64,000 nt of DNA. Source: Parapedobacter sp051400755. GTDB lineage: Bacteria > Bacteroidota > Bacteroidia > Sphingobacteriales > Sphingobacteriaceae. The notes under the pieces were generated by a model that made no database searches, was not told the DNA's origin, and saw only the letters and a program-made list of their open reading frames with translations. Below, piece after piece: positions 31,744-40,522 of this stretch (position 1 is its first letter; each line of letters starts with the position of its first letter). Made by a program: the position numbers and the translations under genes. The stretch is taken from the NCBI RefSeq assembly GCF_051400755.1, contig NZ_JBLFFL010000001.1, positions 62,001-126,000 on the forward strand. The letters are read 5' to 3'.

Positions 31744-33873
31744 TCACTGCACTGGTTGTTTTAAGGGAATAATCAGTGTGAACGTGGTGCCCACCCCTAT
31801 TTCCGAGTCAATCTTAATCTCACCTTGGTGTTTCTTCACGGTGTTATATGCGATGGACATTCCCAACCCCGTTCCTTCTCCGACCTCCTTGGTCGTAAAA
31901 AAAGGTTCGAATATTTTTTCGCGTACGGAGGCCGGCATTCCGGTACCGTTGTCGCTGATGGAGATATAGGCGTTTATAGCATCCGTCTTCGTCTTGATTT
32001 CCAATAGACCCCCATGCTTCCCATTGAATTTTTTGTTGATCGCATACAATGCATTTGTGATAATATTGAGGAATACCTGATTCAGTTTTCCCGGATAGCA
32101 TTCGATCAACGGCAATTGCCCATACTGTTTATCGACCACCGCCTCCTTGATCACGCTATTCAGAATCACCAATGTCGATTCTAAGCCCTCATTGATGTCC
32201 GCAAATTTCAATGAATCCTCGTCAACTCTCGAAAAAACACGTAGGCTTTTTACAATTTCTGCCGTCCGGCTTGCGCCCTCGTGCATTCCTTTCAGCAAAA
32301 AATCAATCTCTGTTTTTAGGTAGTCAATGTCCAATGCCTCCTTATATGCGTGGATGCGTTCCTGTTTAACCATCATGGACAGGTCGGACAGGGCTATTTT
32401 TTCAATCTCGTCCATCGCATCCCAGATCATGGCCACATCCCGCTTCAACGGGGTAACGTTGGATGTTACAAAATTAATGGGATTGTTAATTTCGTGTGCA
32501 ACGCCGGCGGTGAGTTGACCGAGAGAGGCCATTTTTTCCGCCTCCACCAATTGCGCTTGCGCCTCTTTCAAATACGTTAGTGTTTTTTGCAGTGATTCAT
32601 TCGACTCCTTCAACGCATGCGTACGCTCTTCTACACGCTGCTCCAACACGATATTTTGCTCCCGGATGAGTTTTTCGTTTTCTTTCGCAATTTCGATGGT
32701 CCGCAATTGCGATTCCTCATTTTCCCTTTTGTAAATACTTATTTTATCCGCTAAAGCAAAGGATAATAATGCCGCTTCCAATCCCGAGCCGATCAAAATC
32801 GAATTGCTGGTAAAATTGTTAAACGGCAAAATTCCGGCATCTTTCAATATATACACAACGACCCCACTTAAAAAAAAGGACCATGCAACCCAAAAAAATA
32901 ATGCCGGCTTATATCCCTTTTTATAAATTGTTATCGCGCTGGACAAGATTAGCAAAGAAACGATGGTCGTATTAAACTGCAGCAGTGTCTGACCGAATAT
33001 AAAATGACCGCTTATATACGCGACAATACAGAGGACATAAATCACCAAATTGCAGCAAAGGATCTTATATATCGCGCTTAGATAACGCTTCACATGTAAG
33101 AAGCTAAATGCAAAAAATATAGAAAAGACACCCGAACCAGCGGTTATGACGTGGGTGGCATTTTCGATGAGCCACGTATTTCCATCCCAGAAAAATTTAG
33201 CGGAGAAACCCTTCAAACTAGCCTGCGTAACGCCCACTACCAATATGTAGAGGACATAGTATAGGTATTGGCTGTCCCTGACGGTCAAGTAGATAAAAAA
33301 GTTATAAAAGAACATCACCAATATGATCCCCGCGTATAAGCCGAAATATAACTGGTCGTTATTAATTTGCGCTACAATAAAGCTGTCTTTTTTTATTGTC
33401 ATGGGCAACTCCATAACGTTGCGGCTTTGCACCCTTAAAAAATATATTGATGTCGCCTTAGCAGGCTGATTTATTTTAAAAATAGGATAGTGACTACTTA
33501 ACGGTCTCGATTTGATTGGAGTGGTTTGATTGATCGTTTGCGCTTCAAATACACCCATTTCTTCTTCATAAAAATCAAGGTTGGTTATGCTTGGATTTTG
33601 GACGCTCAACCAGAAAGAACTGTCAGGCGTATGGTTTATCACCTCAATTTTAAACCAAAATGTGTACGTGGTCAGTCCAAAATTTGGAATGTGCGTATCC
33701 AATTCGACAAACGGCATCCGTACAACGTCATTGATACGGTATTTACCTTGTTGGTCTTCCAAATAGGAAATGGTATAATTTAGTTCGTCATCGGCTATGG
33801 CGGGCGCAGCGCTTGCGTAAGCGTAAGCTGTAATTAAACATAAAAAAAGCGGATAGAAAAATGAATTGCCCAT
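31744..33873 (-). CDS. 7TMR-DISM sensor histidine kinase
   Basis: A 709-residue membrane sensor: signal peptide (1-22), an extracellular beta-sandwich of the 7TMR-DISM extracellular-2 type (about 30-165), seven membrane helices (about 175-380), a coiled coil (385-445), then HisKA (SLGQLTAGVAHEINNPINF, His460) and an ATPase domain (LNQVFLNIITNALYA, SDNGTGM, FFTTKEVGEGTGLGMSIA). The extracellular fold resembles carbohydrate-binding modules, but the ligand is unknown. The ATG at 33873 follows a TTG. It is 43 bases after the acyltransferase-like gene, suggesting that it senses the product of the upstream enzymes. Confidence 0.94.
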   Translation of the reverse strand: MGNSFFYPLFLCLITAYAYASAAPAIADDELNYTISYLEDQQGKYRINDVVRMPFVELDTHIPNFGLTTYTFWFKIEVINHTPDSSFWLSVQNPSITNLDFYEEEMGVFEAQTINQTTPIKSRPLSSHYPIFKINQPAKATSIYFLRVQSRNVMELPMTIKKDSFIVAQINNDQLYFGLYAGIILVMFFYNFFIYLTVRDSQYLYYVLYILVVGVTQASLKGFSAKFFWDGNTWLIENATHVITAGSGVFSIFFAFSFLHVKRYLSAIYKILCCNLVIYVLCIVAYISGHFIFGQTLLQFNTTIVSLLILSSAITIYKKGYKPALFFWVAWSFFLSGVVVYILKDAGILPFNNFTSNSILIGSGLEAALLSFALADKISIYKRENEESQLRTIEIAKENEKLIREQNIVLEQRVEERTHALKESNESLQKTLTYLKEAQAQLVEAEKMASLGQLTAGVAHEINNPINFVTSNVTPLKRDVAMIWDAMDEIEKIALSDLSMMVKQERIHAYKEALDIDYLKTEIDFLLKGMHEGASRTAEIVKSLRVFSRVDEDSLKFADINEGLESTLVILNSVIKEAVVDKQYGQLPLIECYPGKLNQVFLNIITNALYAINKKFNGKHGGLLEIKTKTDAINAYISISDNGTGMPASVREKIFEPFFTTKEVGEGTGLGMSIAYNTVKKHQGEIKIDSEIGVGTTFTLIIPLKQPVQ

Positions 33874-33916
33874 CAAATGACTATTATGAATACATTAAAT
33901 CCTAATAAGAATGGAG

Positions 33917-34624
33917 TCACAGCAGAACACCAGAAAGGGCTAAATCATAAGCCACATCGATCTCTCCTTTAGGCCCTTTTTCAATTCTATTTTGAATAGG
34001 TTGAGCGACAAACTCATCAACAAATTTCTGATTATCCTCGGTGGCAGTAAGAATAACGTCTACATCTTTGATGATCATAGCCGTTGCAATCAGGTCCAAT
34101 TTTGGGTAATTGAAAAATCCATCGTTTCCGAGGGATCTTTCGATGATAAAACCGGCCTGGGAACACATTTTGACGGTTGCCGGTGCACATAAAGCAAATA
34201 GTGTTTTCACCTTAAGGGCAGCCTTCGACAACGCAATTGCCGCCCGAGTCAGGAAAAAACTACCAATTCCATATCCGGCGATTTCGCGCGAATTCCACAG
34301 ACCACATAATTCCGCAGTACGATTGACTCCATATTGTTTAATAATTTCGTGGATTTTACCGTCGACTTTCCCAACCGCGTCTTCAATAGGCAACATCAAC
34401 TTATCGTCTGCGATCTGGAGGCGAGCCCCGCCTAAAGGTCGGCCGTCATCCTTAGATTCGACTATTATTACATACGTGTTTTCATGAGTTGTCCATAATG
34501 CCTTATTCGAAGTTATCATGGTAATGCCATAGATTTCAAGCACTTTTCGATGCCCTTCTATAAAGCGCAAGCAGGTGTCCGGCTCGTCAACGGCCCTAAA
34601 TGCTCGAAAACTGACTGAAATCAT
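33917..34624 (-). CDS. Acyl-CoA N-acyltransferase-fold protein (GNAT/autoinducer-synthase-like)
   Basis: A 235-residue protein. The pattern FRAVDEPDTCLRFIEGH, a central RPLGGARLQIADDKLMLPIE strand, RTAELCGLWNSREIAGYGIGSFFLTRAAIALS, then LFALCAPATVKMCSQAGFIIERSLG follows the acyl-CoA N-acyltransferase fold. The long insertion around residue 90 and the E-L-C-G-L-W-N-S segment recall N-acyl amino acid synthases and LuxI-like enzymes more than typical GNATs; that is inference. The last 65 residues have no clear match. It overlaps the ThiF-nitroreductase gene by 4 bases (ATGA), so both proteins are made together. Confidence 0.62.
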   Translation of the reverse strand: MISVSFRAFRAVDEPDTCLRFIEGHRKVLEIYGITMITSNKALWTTHENTYVIIVESKDDGRPLGGARLQIADDKLMLPIEDAVGKVDGKIHEIIKQYGVNRTAELCGLWNSREIAGYGIGSFFLTRAAIALSKAALKVKTLFALCAPATVKMCSQAGFIIERSLGNDGFFNYPKLDLIATAMIIKDVDVILTATEDNQKFVDEFVAQPIQNRIEKGPKGEIDVAYDLALSGVLL

Positions 34625-36945
34625 CCTCTTTTTGCTAAGTTTAAAAAAACATTTTCCAGCGCCATTCGCGTTGCCTTTGCTGTAGGTTGTTTCGCATAGA
34701 ACATCCTGAACAAAAACATGGGCTCTTTCTTGTTTCCATCCAATTCAACGAGTTCGTTAAATTCGCGGTTCAATTGCCTAAATTCATTTTCGATGCTGGA
34801 ATCCATCGTATGCCCCCCTCCGTGATTCACTCGCGCAAAATGGAGAATAGGAGCCAGTATCGGCTGAACAGAAATATCATACTGGTTGGCCGTCAACCAC
34901 AGCCTTTGCATCGCAGATCCCACCAAAAGACAATCCGAAGGATCTAGCGAGTCGGCTGTTATTAAGCCAACGGCAGCAGAAGTGGAAACCAGGTTTGCTG
35001 TCATGTTTTCTAATGCTTTTCCTTTACCCCATTCCGCAACAAGTCTCATCGCCGCAGGATCCCGTGACACCCGAAACCCGATGTTGTCCTTGGGACTGAG
35101 TTCCAGTAAACGCAGATCCAAACCATCCTTACTCGCCTCAACTTCCTCAATACTCCACCGCAGCTCCTTTTCAAATAACTCATAGTGACCTTGAGGTATG
35201 AAAAGTCTAAGTTTCTCCGATTGACCCGCAATGGCGGCCAACCGCGCTATTTTGGCCTTATCGTCGACGATTTTTAGGTCAACGCCATGAACATTTCGTG
35301 CAGCATCGTGCAACGCCGCCAATTGCTCCCGACCGATCGGTTGTCCACTTCCCAGATGGCGGTTAGTAAAACGTATACCGATAAAATCCACCAAGTCATC
35401 TTTAGCCAGCTTTGCCTTCCTGAATCCGAACGCCGCGATATGTAACTGCTGATCTTGCGTGGGGAAATATCGTTCAATAATTTCAAAACCCAGTTCCCTG
35501 GCCTTTAACCTGAGGTTTTCTATCGCAGTACCGAAGGTCATATAAGAGGCCATATGCTCAAAATCGCCAAACGACTCCGACCGTTCGATATCATGAAATA
35601 GATGAAGCCATCGCCCGTCAAAACACCACTTCCATGGTTGGTTATTTCCGGGTGAAGGCGCCTTCCTTGCAGCATCAACCAATTCCGTTATCACCGCGAC
35701 GTCCATTGCATCTTCGACACCTTCGGCTACGGTATGCGTTTTGCCAACTATCTTAATGATATCACGATCGGTTAATGACTTCTTTTCGTATACGAAACTT
35801 GGATTCGGGGATTTTGGATCCCCTATCAATTCGTCAAGGTCTATAAAATATCTGCCGGATTGATGGAACTGATTCAAAAGCACTCTTCGGCAAACATCTG
35901 CGGTAATACCGCCTCCCATTGTAACCGCACTGGCCAATTGCGGCCAGGTAGAGATAGTCTGCCCGATCTCTATTGCTGAGGCTTTTAGTCTGGTCGACAT
36001 CGTCTCAACACCAACAATCGGCAATATATAAGGTAATTTTTCCTCCATCGTTTTCGCCTGGCCTACGTTTGATAGATCCAAATGTTCCACAAAACCATGG
36101 AGGATAGGGCGTTCAGGTTCCAGATCAAATCGCTCGACATCAACAGTTCCCCGGTCACTGGCTTCCATTAAAACAGGTATCCGGTGCTTTTTTGCTGCTA
36201 CTCTGCTGTTGATTTTGACATCCACTCCGTCACACTCCTCGATCAGTAAATCTAATTTGCCGCCGTGTAATAAGAAGTTCTCCAAATTAACGGTCGTTAT
36301 ACCTTCGTGATAGCAGGTTACTTTCAAAAACGGATCAATTTCAGCGATTTCTCGGGCTACTATGACGGTTTTTTTTAACCCCATGTTATGCAGCCCGCTT
36401 CTAAGCCTGTTTAAATTGGTGATTTCAAGTTCATCAAAATCTGCAATTCTGAGTTCACCAAATCCGCGTTCCATACAAAGTGTGAGCGAAACCGATTGGC
36501 CTACCGACAGACCAATAACACCGATCCGTTTGGTCATTAAATGTGCCTGTTCCTCTTCAGTGATTTTATAACGATTACGGCTGGTTCGCATACGTATGAA
36601 CTCATCTTCATCAAGGATGTGCACCAGCGTTTCATTCCAGGGATAATAAACCCAAACTCCATATGCGATCTTAGGTGTCTCTCCTAAGTGTGTTGCGATT
36701 AAGGATGTGATATCATCTTTACCCAATGTCCTTTTCGGAAAAAATGACTTGACCAGCTCTGTCAATTGCTGATCAATCGTGTCGAAAATTCGGATATAAG
36801 GCTTTTTTTGCAAAAGCTCGTGTAATGCTGTGCCGTCTGCATTACTGCTCAGCCTGAAAAATGAAGGTCTTATGACATCGCCATCCTTTTGCTGATCTGC
36901 TAAGGTTTGTGCTAAGATACCATGCTGTAAATACCCTGTCGTCAT
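34621..36945 (-). CDS. E1-like ThiF domain - nitroreductase fusion (Rv1355c-like)
   Basis: A 774-residue protein. Residues 1-135 are an unrecognised N-terminal domain. Residues about 138-355 are an E1/ThiF fold: IGVIGLSVGQSV (nucleotide loop), ADFDELEITNLNRL (Asp and Asn-Leu-Asn-Arg) and EECDGVDVK. The CxxC zinc pairs of many E1 proteins are absent. Residues about 415-715 are a nitroreductase-like flavin domain: AARKAPSPGNNQPWKW and MASYMTFGTAIENLRLKA. The combination resembles the family named after Mycobacterium tuberculosis Rv1355c. Expected chemistry is adenylation of a carboxylate plus flavin redox. It is the first gene of a likely four-gene operon with an acyltransferase and two kinases. 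Confidence 0.82.
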   Translation of the reverse strand: MTTGYLQHGILAQTLADQQKDGDVIRPSFFRLSSNADGTALHELLQKKPYIRIFDTIDQQLTELVKSFFPKRTLGKDDITSLIATHLGETPKIAYGVWVYYPWNETLVHILDEDEFIRMRTSRNRYKITEEEQAHLMTKRIGVIGLSVGQSVSLTLCMERGFGELRIADFDELEITNLNRLRSGLHNMGLKKTVIVAREIAEIDPFLKVTCYHEGITTVNLENFLLHGGKLDLLIEECDGVDVKINSRVAAKKHRIPVLMEASDRGTVDVERFDLEPERPILHGFVEHLDLSNVGQAKTMEEKLPYILPIVGVETMSTRLKASAIEIGQTISTWPQLASAVTMGGGITADVCRRVLLNQFHQSGRYFIDLDELIGDPKSPNPSFVYEKKSLTDRDIIKIVGKTHTVAEGVEDAMDVAVITELVDAARKAPSPGNNQPWKWCFDGRWLHLFHDIERSESFGDFEHMASYMTFGTAIENLRLKARELGFEIIERYFPTQDQQLHIAAFGFRKAKLAKDDLVDFIGIRFTNRHLGSGQPIGREQLAALHDAARNVHGVDLKIVDDKAKIARLAAIAGQSEKLRLFIPQGHYELFEKELRWSIEEVEASKDGLDLRLLELSPKDNIGFRVSRDPAAMRLVAEWGKGKALENMTANLVSTSAAVGLITADSLDPSDCLLVGSAMQRLWLTANQYDISVQPILAPILHFARVNHGGGHTMDSSIENEFRQLNREFNELVELDGNKKEPMFLFRMFYAKQPTAKATRMALENVFLNLAKRG

Positions 36946-37124
36946 ATCAGCTTCATGAAATTATTGAAAATTTTGTCTATATAATGTGATGCAAGGTCAA
37001 CCCCGGCGCTGTTTAATGCATAAAGTTAACGAAATAATCATTCAGTTCAAATTCAATGTATTGATGTAGCGAACCTGAATTAATGAAAAGAATCACAGCG
37101 GGATCGCGGGTTAAGCCGAGCGAA

Positions 37125-37155
37125 CAAAAAAACCTGTACAGAAAACTGGACAGGT
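37125..37155 (-). terminator. Terminator after tRNA-Met
   Basis: On the minus strand ACCTGT/ACAGGT form a stem around a 12-base loop, followed by seven T residues. Confidence 0.82.
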
Positions 37156-37164
37156 CCTATGCCG

Positions 37165-37238
37165 TAGCGGGGAGCAGGATCGAACTGCCGACCTTAGGGT
37201 TATGAATCCTACGCTCTAACCATCTGAGCTACCCCGCC
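37165..37238 (-). tRNA. tRNA-Met (anticodon CAT)
   Basis: A 74-base cloverleaf on the minus strand: acceptor GGCGGGG/CCCCGCT (first pair G-T), D arm GCTC/GAGC, anticodon loop TTCATAA, T arm GGCAG-TTCGATC-CTGCT, discriminator A, no encoded CCA. The innermost anticodon-stem pair is A-C. It lacks the three G-C pairs of initiator tRNA, so it is elongator Met; a lysidine-modified tRNA-Ile cannot be fully excluded. Confidence 0.9.
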
Positions 37239-37252
37239 TAAAAATTAGTTTG

Positions 37253-37260
37253 CAAATATA
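37253..37260 (-). promoter_or_regulatory. -7 element of tRNA-Met
   Basis: TATATTTG on the minus strand, 14 bases before the mature tRNA. The -33 position holds TTC rather than TTG. Confidence 0.55.
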
Positions 37261-37337
37261 GTTTATTTTCCTTTTCTTTAGAAAAAAAGTTAACAAAGAA
37301 CAATACACAAATCACACGCAAAATTATCATCCTTGGC

Positions 37338-37715
37338 ATGGCAGAAAAAATCAAATTCCAGCTGGAATACGAGATCAAATCTTCACCCAAAATCTTATTT
37401 TCCTTCTTGCATGAACCCAACGCATTGGCCCAATGGTTTGCGGATGACGTGACATACAAGGATGGCGTCTATGAGTTTAGCTGGGATGATGAACAGCATG
37501 TTGCCAAGCTGATTGCCCTCAAGGAAAACAAACTAGTTAAATATAAATGGCTTGACGATGAGCCGTATCATTTCGAGATGGAAATCGTTCAGGATGAGCT
37601 CACCAACGACGTAGCGCTTGCCATTACCGACTTCGCGCGGGAAGAAAATCTCAATGACCGCAGATTGATCTGGAACAACCAAATCGAATACCTCCAAAGT
37701 GTAATAGGTGCCTAA
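37338..37715 (+). CDS. START-like (AHSA1-type) domain protein
   Basis: A 125-residue cytoplasmic protein of one START/Bet v 1-like domain: a strand KFQLEYEIKSSPKILFSFL, then PNALAQWFADDV, YEFSWDDEQHVAKLI, KYKWLDDEPYHFEMEI and a C-terminal helix. Such domains enclose a hydrophobic cavity; the ligand is unknown. In Bacteroidota this gene is often found directly before an LptF/G-type permease, as here (39 bases between), which hints at a role in lipid handling. Confidence 0.88.
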   Translation: MAEKIKFQLEYEIKSSPKILFSFLHEPNALAQWFADDVTYKDGVYEFSWDDEQHVAKLIALKENKLVKYKWLDDEPYHFEMEIVQDELTNDVALAITDFAREENLNDRRLIWNNQIEYLQSVIGA

Positions 37716-37722
37716 AAATTGC

Positions 37723-37730
37723 TACCTTTG
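37723..37730 (+). promoter_or_regulatory. -7 element of the LptF/G gene
   Basis: TACCTTTG, eight bases after the stop of the START-like gene. The predicted start is about 20 bases before the ATG at 37755. No TTG is seen at -33. Confidence 0.5.
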
Positions 37731-37754
37731 TACTGGGTTTGCATTGAGGGACTT

Positions 37755-39266
37755 ATGAAAAAAATCCATCTTCTTATCCTCAAGTCGTTTATTCGGCCGT
37801 TCATCGTTACGTTTTTCATCGTGATGTTTGTGCTGCTGATGCTATTCCTCTTTAAATACATCGATGATTTAATCGGAAAAGGATTCGAATGGTACGTAAT
37901 CCTGGAGTTATTGGCCTACCAGTCGGCCGTGCAGATTTCCATGGCCATGCCCCTGTCCATGCTGCTATCCTCCATCATGACCTTTGGTAATCTTGGAGAA
38001 AGCTATGAACTGGTCGCCATCAAAGCCGCGGGTATCTCGCTCCGGAAAGCCATGACACCGCTGTTTATCCTCGTAGGCCTGTTCAGCGGTGGCGCATTCC
38101 TCTTCAGTGATTACATTTTGCCTGTCGTCAACCTCAAAATGGGTTCTTTGCTGTATGACGTGCGGATAAAACAGGCCGATTTTCTCATTAAACCCGGCAT
38201 TTTCAACAACACCATTCCCGGATATTCCATTCGTGCAAAAGGGAAAAGCACAGACGGAAAGATCCTGTATGACCTGATGATCTATGATCATAAAAACAAC
38301 AATAACGCTGGCATTGTATTATTGGCCAAAGAGGGGTACATCTACAATTCTCCGGATAATAACACCATGATCCTCAAGCTCAAAGACGGCGTGCGCTATG
38401 AGGACCAAAGAAGCAGGAATGCCAAGGTATACAATCCACGGCAACAGTTCACACGGTTTTATTTCGACGAGACGGAACAGAAGTTTGATATGTCTGCTTT
38501 CCAGATGAAACGCACGGACGAAAACCTATTCAAGAGCCATCACATGATGCTCAACCTGAAGCAGCTTAAGCAATATACCGATTCCAATGCCGTGCAGCTA
38601 GACAGTGTCAGCAACACGGTATTTAGGGAAATACGATCATACTATTACTATTTCAACGACTATTATAAACCTACGGACACGACATCGGTCACCAATACAC
38701 CCGCCCGGTACGAACAAGCATTTATCGAAACCATCCCCAGCGACAAGCGTAGTATGGCGATAAACAGCGCCTTGAATCAGGTACGATACATCAAAGACGT
38801 GCTCAACATTAAAGCCAACGAGGACACCTTCTATCGCAATAAAGACATTCTTTATAACGTAGAATTCCAACGCAAATTCACGTTGGCCGTTTCCTGCCTC
38901 TTGTTGTTTTGCATAGGCGCACCCTTAGGTGCAATTATCCGAAAGGGCGGTTTGGGACTTCCCGTCGTGGTAGCCATCATTTTCTTCCTCATTTATCACA
39001 TCATCTCTACCGTCAGCGAAAAATCCGCAAAGGAAGGGAATATCGACACCTTTTGGGGTATGTGGATGGCCATTTTTGTATTATCGCCATTGGCTATTTT
39101 CCTTACCTATAAGGCCGCTACCGATTCAGCGCTGTTCGATATCGAACAATATCGGTTGAAAGCCGAGAAGATACTGGCTTGGATAAAAACCAAAATCGGT
39201 ATTCGTCAGTCCGAGAAACCGCTACCCCGTAAAACTTTACATGACGATTATACATTAACGCCGTAA
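37755..39266 (+). CDS. LptF/LptG-family permease (YjgP/YjgQ)
   Basis: A 503-residue inner-membrane protein: three N-terminal helices (about 10-32, 45-68, 88-112), a large periplasmic beta-jellyroll region (about 120-375), then three C-terminal helices. FGNLGESYELVAIKAAGISLRKAM after helix 2 is the coupling-helix motif. Bacteroidota often have a single such gene, which probably acts as a homodimer or with another paralogue in lipopolysaccharide export with LptB. LptF and LptG cannot be told apart here. The frame extends upstream to a TTG at 37719, but the ATG at 37755 begins at the conserved N-terminus and follows a TACCTTTG element. Confidence 0.93.
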   Translation: MKKIHLLILKSFIRPFIVTFFIVMFVLLMLFLFKYIDDLIGKGFEWYVILELLAYQSAVQISMAMPLSMLLSSIMTFGNLGESYELVAIKAAGISLRKAMTPLFILVGLFSGGAFLFSDYILPVVNLKMGSLLYDVRIKQADFLIKPGIFNNTIPGYSIRAKGKSTDGKILYDLMIYDHKNNNNAGIVLLAKEGYIYNSPDNNTMILKLKDGVRYEDQRSRNAKVYNPRQQFTRFYFDETEQKFDMSAFQMKRTDENLFKSHHMMLNLKQLKQYTDSNAVQLDSVSNTVFREIRSYYYYFNDYYKPTDTTSVTNTPARYEQAFIETIPSDKRSMAINSALNQVRYIKDVLNIKANEDTFYRNKDILYNVEFQRKFTLAVSCLLLFCIGAPLGAIIRKGGLGLPVVVAIIFFLIYHIISTVSEKSAKEGNIDTFWGMWMAIFVLSPLAIFLTYKAATDSALFDIEQYRLKAEKILAWIKTKIGIRQSEKPLPRKTLHDDYTLTP

Positions 39267-39272
39267 GTAATG

Positions 39273-39280
39273 TACCTTTG
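39273..39280 (+). promoter_or_regulatory. -7 element of ribBA
   Basis: TACCTTTG, 21 bases before the ATG at 39302. The predicted start leaves a leader of about 16 bases, which holds the ribosome-binding site. Confidence 0.55.
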
Positions 39281-39290
39281 TGTGCTTTAC

Positions 39291-39297
39291 AAGGAGG
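39291..39297 (+). promoter_or_regulatory. Strong Shine-Dalgarno sequence of ribBA
   Basis: AAGGAGG four bases before the ATG, a full consensus rarely seen in this window. It fixes the start at 39302. Confidence 0.75.
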
Positions 39298-39301
39298 CCA
39301 A

Positions 39302-40522
39302 ATGAACATCAGGTTAGACACGATTGAAGAGGCAATCGCCGATATAAAAGCCGGAAAAGTAGTGATCGTTGTAGACGATGAGGACCGCGAAAACGAAGGA
39401 GACTTCATCACGGCTGCACGGAATGCTTCACCTGAAGTAATTAATTTTATGGCCACGCATGGTCGTGGCTTAGTGTGTGCACCGCTTACCGAGGAACGCT
39501 GTAAAGAGCTGCACCTAAACCTCATGGTGGGCAATAACACCGCTGTGTATGAGACCAACTTCACCGTGTCGGTAGACCTTCAAGGGTACGGTTGTACGAC
39601 TGGAATCTCCGCTTCAGACCGGTCGAAGACCATCAAAGCCTTGATCAATCCGGATATTAAGCCAGAGGAATTTGGGCGACCGGGCCACGTGTTTCCGCTC
39701 ATTGCAAAAGACGGAGGGGTGCTCCGTCGCGCGGGCCATACCGAGGCTGCAATCGATCTAGCCCGGCTTGCAGGCTTAGAACCCGCAGGCGTATTGGTCG
39801 AAATCCTCAAAGATGATGGTGAAATGGCCAGGCTGCCTGACCTGATCCGGGTCGCCAAGCATTTTGATTTAAAGATCATTTCCATCAAGGATCTGATCGA
39901 ATACCGGTTGGCTAAAGACACCCTCATAACCCGGGAAGTCTCCGTCAATCTCCCCACCCAATGGGGGCAATTCAACCTGATGGCCTATACACAGAAAAAC
40001 ACCGGTGAGCAGCACATCGCCATCTACAAAGGCGAGTGGGCTCCTGAGGAACCCATATTGGTACGCGTACACAGTTCGTGCGTCACGGGAGACATCTTCG
40101 GGTCCTGCCGCTGCGATTGCGGTCCGCAGCTACACCGTGCCATGCAAATGATTGAAGAAGAAGGCAGAGGCGTCGTGGTGTATATGAACCAAGAAGGCAG
40201 AGGCATCGGCTTAATCAACAAGTTACATGCATATAACTTGCAGGAAAATGGCTTAGATACCGTGGATGCCAATCTCGAATTAGGGTTCAAACCCGATCAT
40301 CGCGACTACGGTATCGGCGCCCAAATCTTGCGGGATCTCGGCGTCACCAAAATGCGCCTGATGAGCAATAACCCCACCAAACGTGCGGGACTTATCGGTT
40401 ACGGTTTGGAAATCGTTGAGAATGTGCCCATCGAAATCGAAGCGAACCCGCATAACGAACGGTACCTGCTCGCCAAACGGGACCGCATGGGTCATAGCAT
40501 CATGAAGGATCCGCTTCCATAA
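39302..40522 (+). CDS. ribBA: Bifunctional 3,4-dihydroxy-2-butanone 4-phosphate synthase / GTP cyclohydrolase II
   Basis: A 406-residue enzyme that makes both precursors of riboflavin. The RibB half (about 1-200) has VVDDEDRENEGDF, THGRGLVCAPL, GCTTGISA.DR and GRPGHVFPL with RAGHTEAAIDLA. The RibA half (about 205-400) has VRVHSSCVTGDIFGSCRCDCG (zinc cysteines), YMNQEGRGIGLINKL and MSNNPTKRAGL. It is complete. Its 3' end overlaps the end of the convergent wzz-like gene by 23 bases. No FMN riboswitch is seen in the short leader. Confidence 0.97.
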   Translation: MNIRLDTIEEAIADIKAGKVVIVVDDEDRENEGDFITAARNASPEVINFMATHGRGLVCAPLTEERCKELHLNLMVGNNTAVYETNFTVSVDLQGYGCTTGISASDRSKTIKALINPDIKPEEFGRPGHVFPLIAKDGGVLRRAGHTEAAIDLARLAGLEPAGVLVEILKDDGEMARLPDLIRVAKHFDLKIISIKDLIEYRLAKDTLITREVSVNLPTQWGQFNLMAYTQKNTGEQHIAIYKGEWAPEEPILVRVHSSCVTGDIFGSCRCDCGPQLHRAMQMIEEEGRGVVVYMNQEGRGIGLINKLHAYNLQENGLDTVDANLELGFKPDHRDYGIGAQILRDLGVTKMRLMSNNPTKRAGLIGYGLEIVENVPIEIEANPHNERYLLAKRDRMGHSIMKDPLP

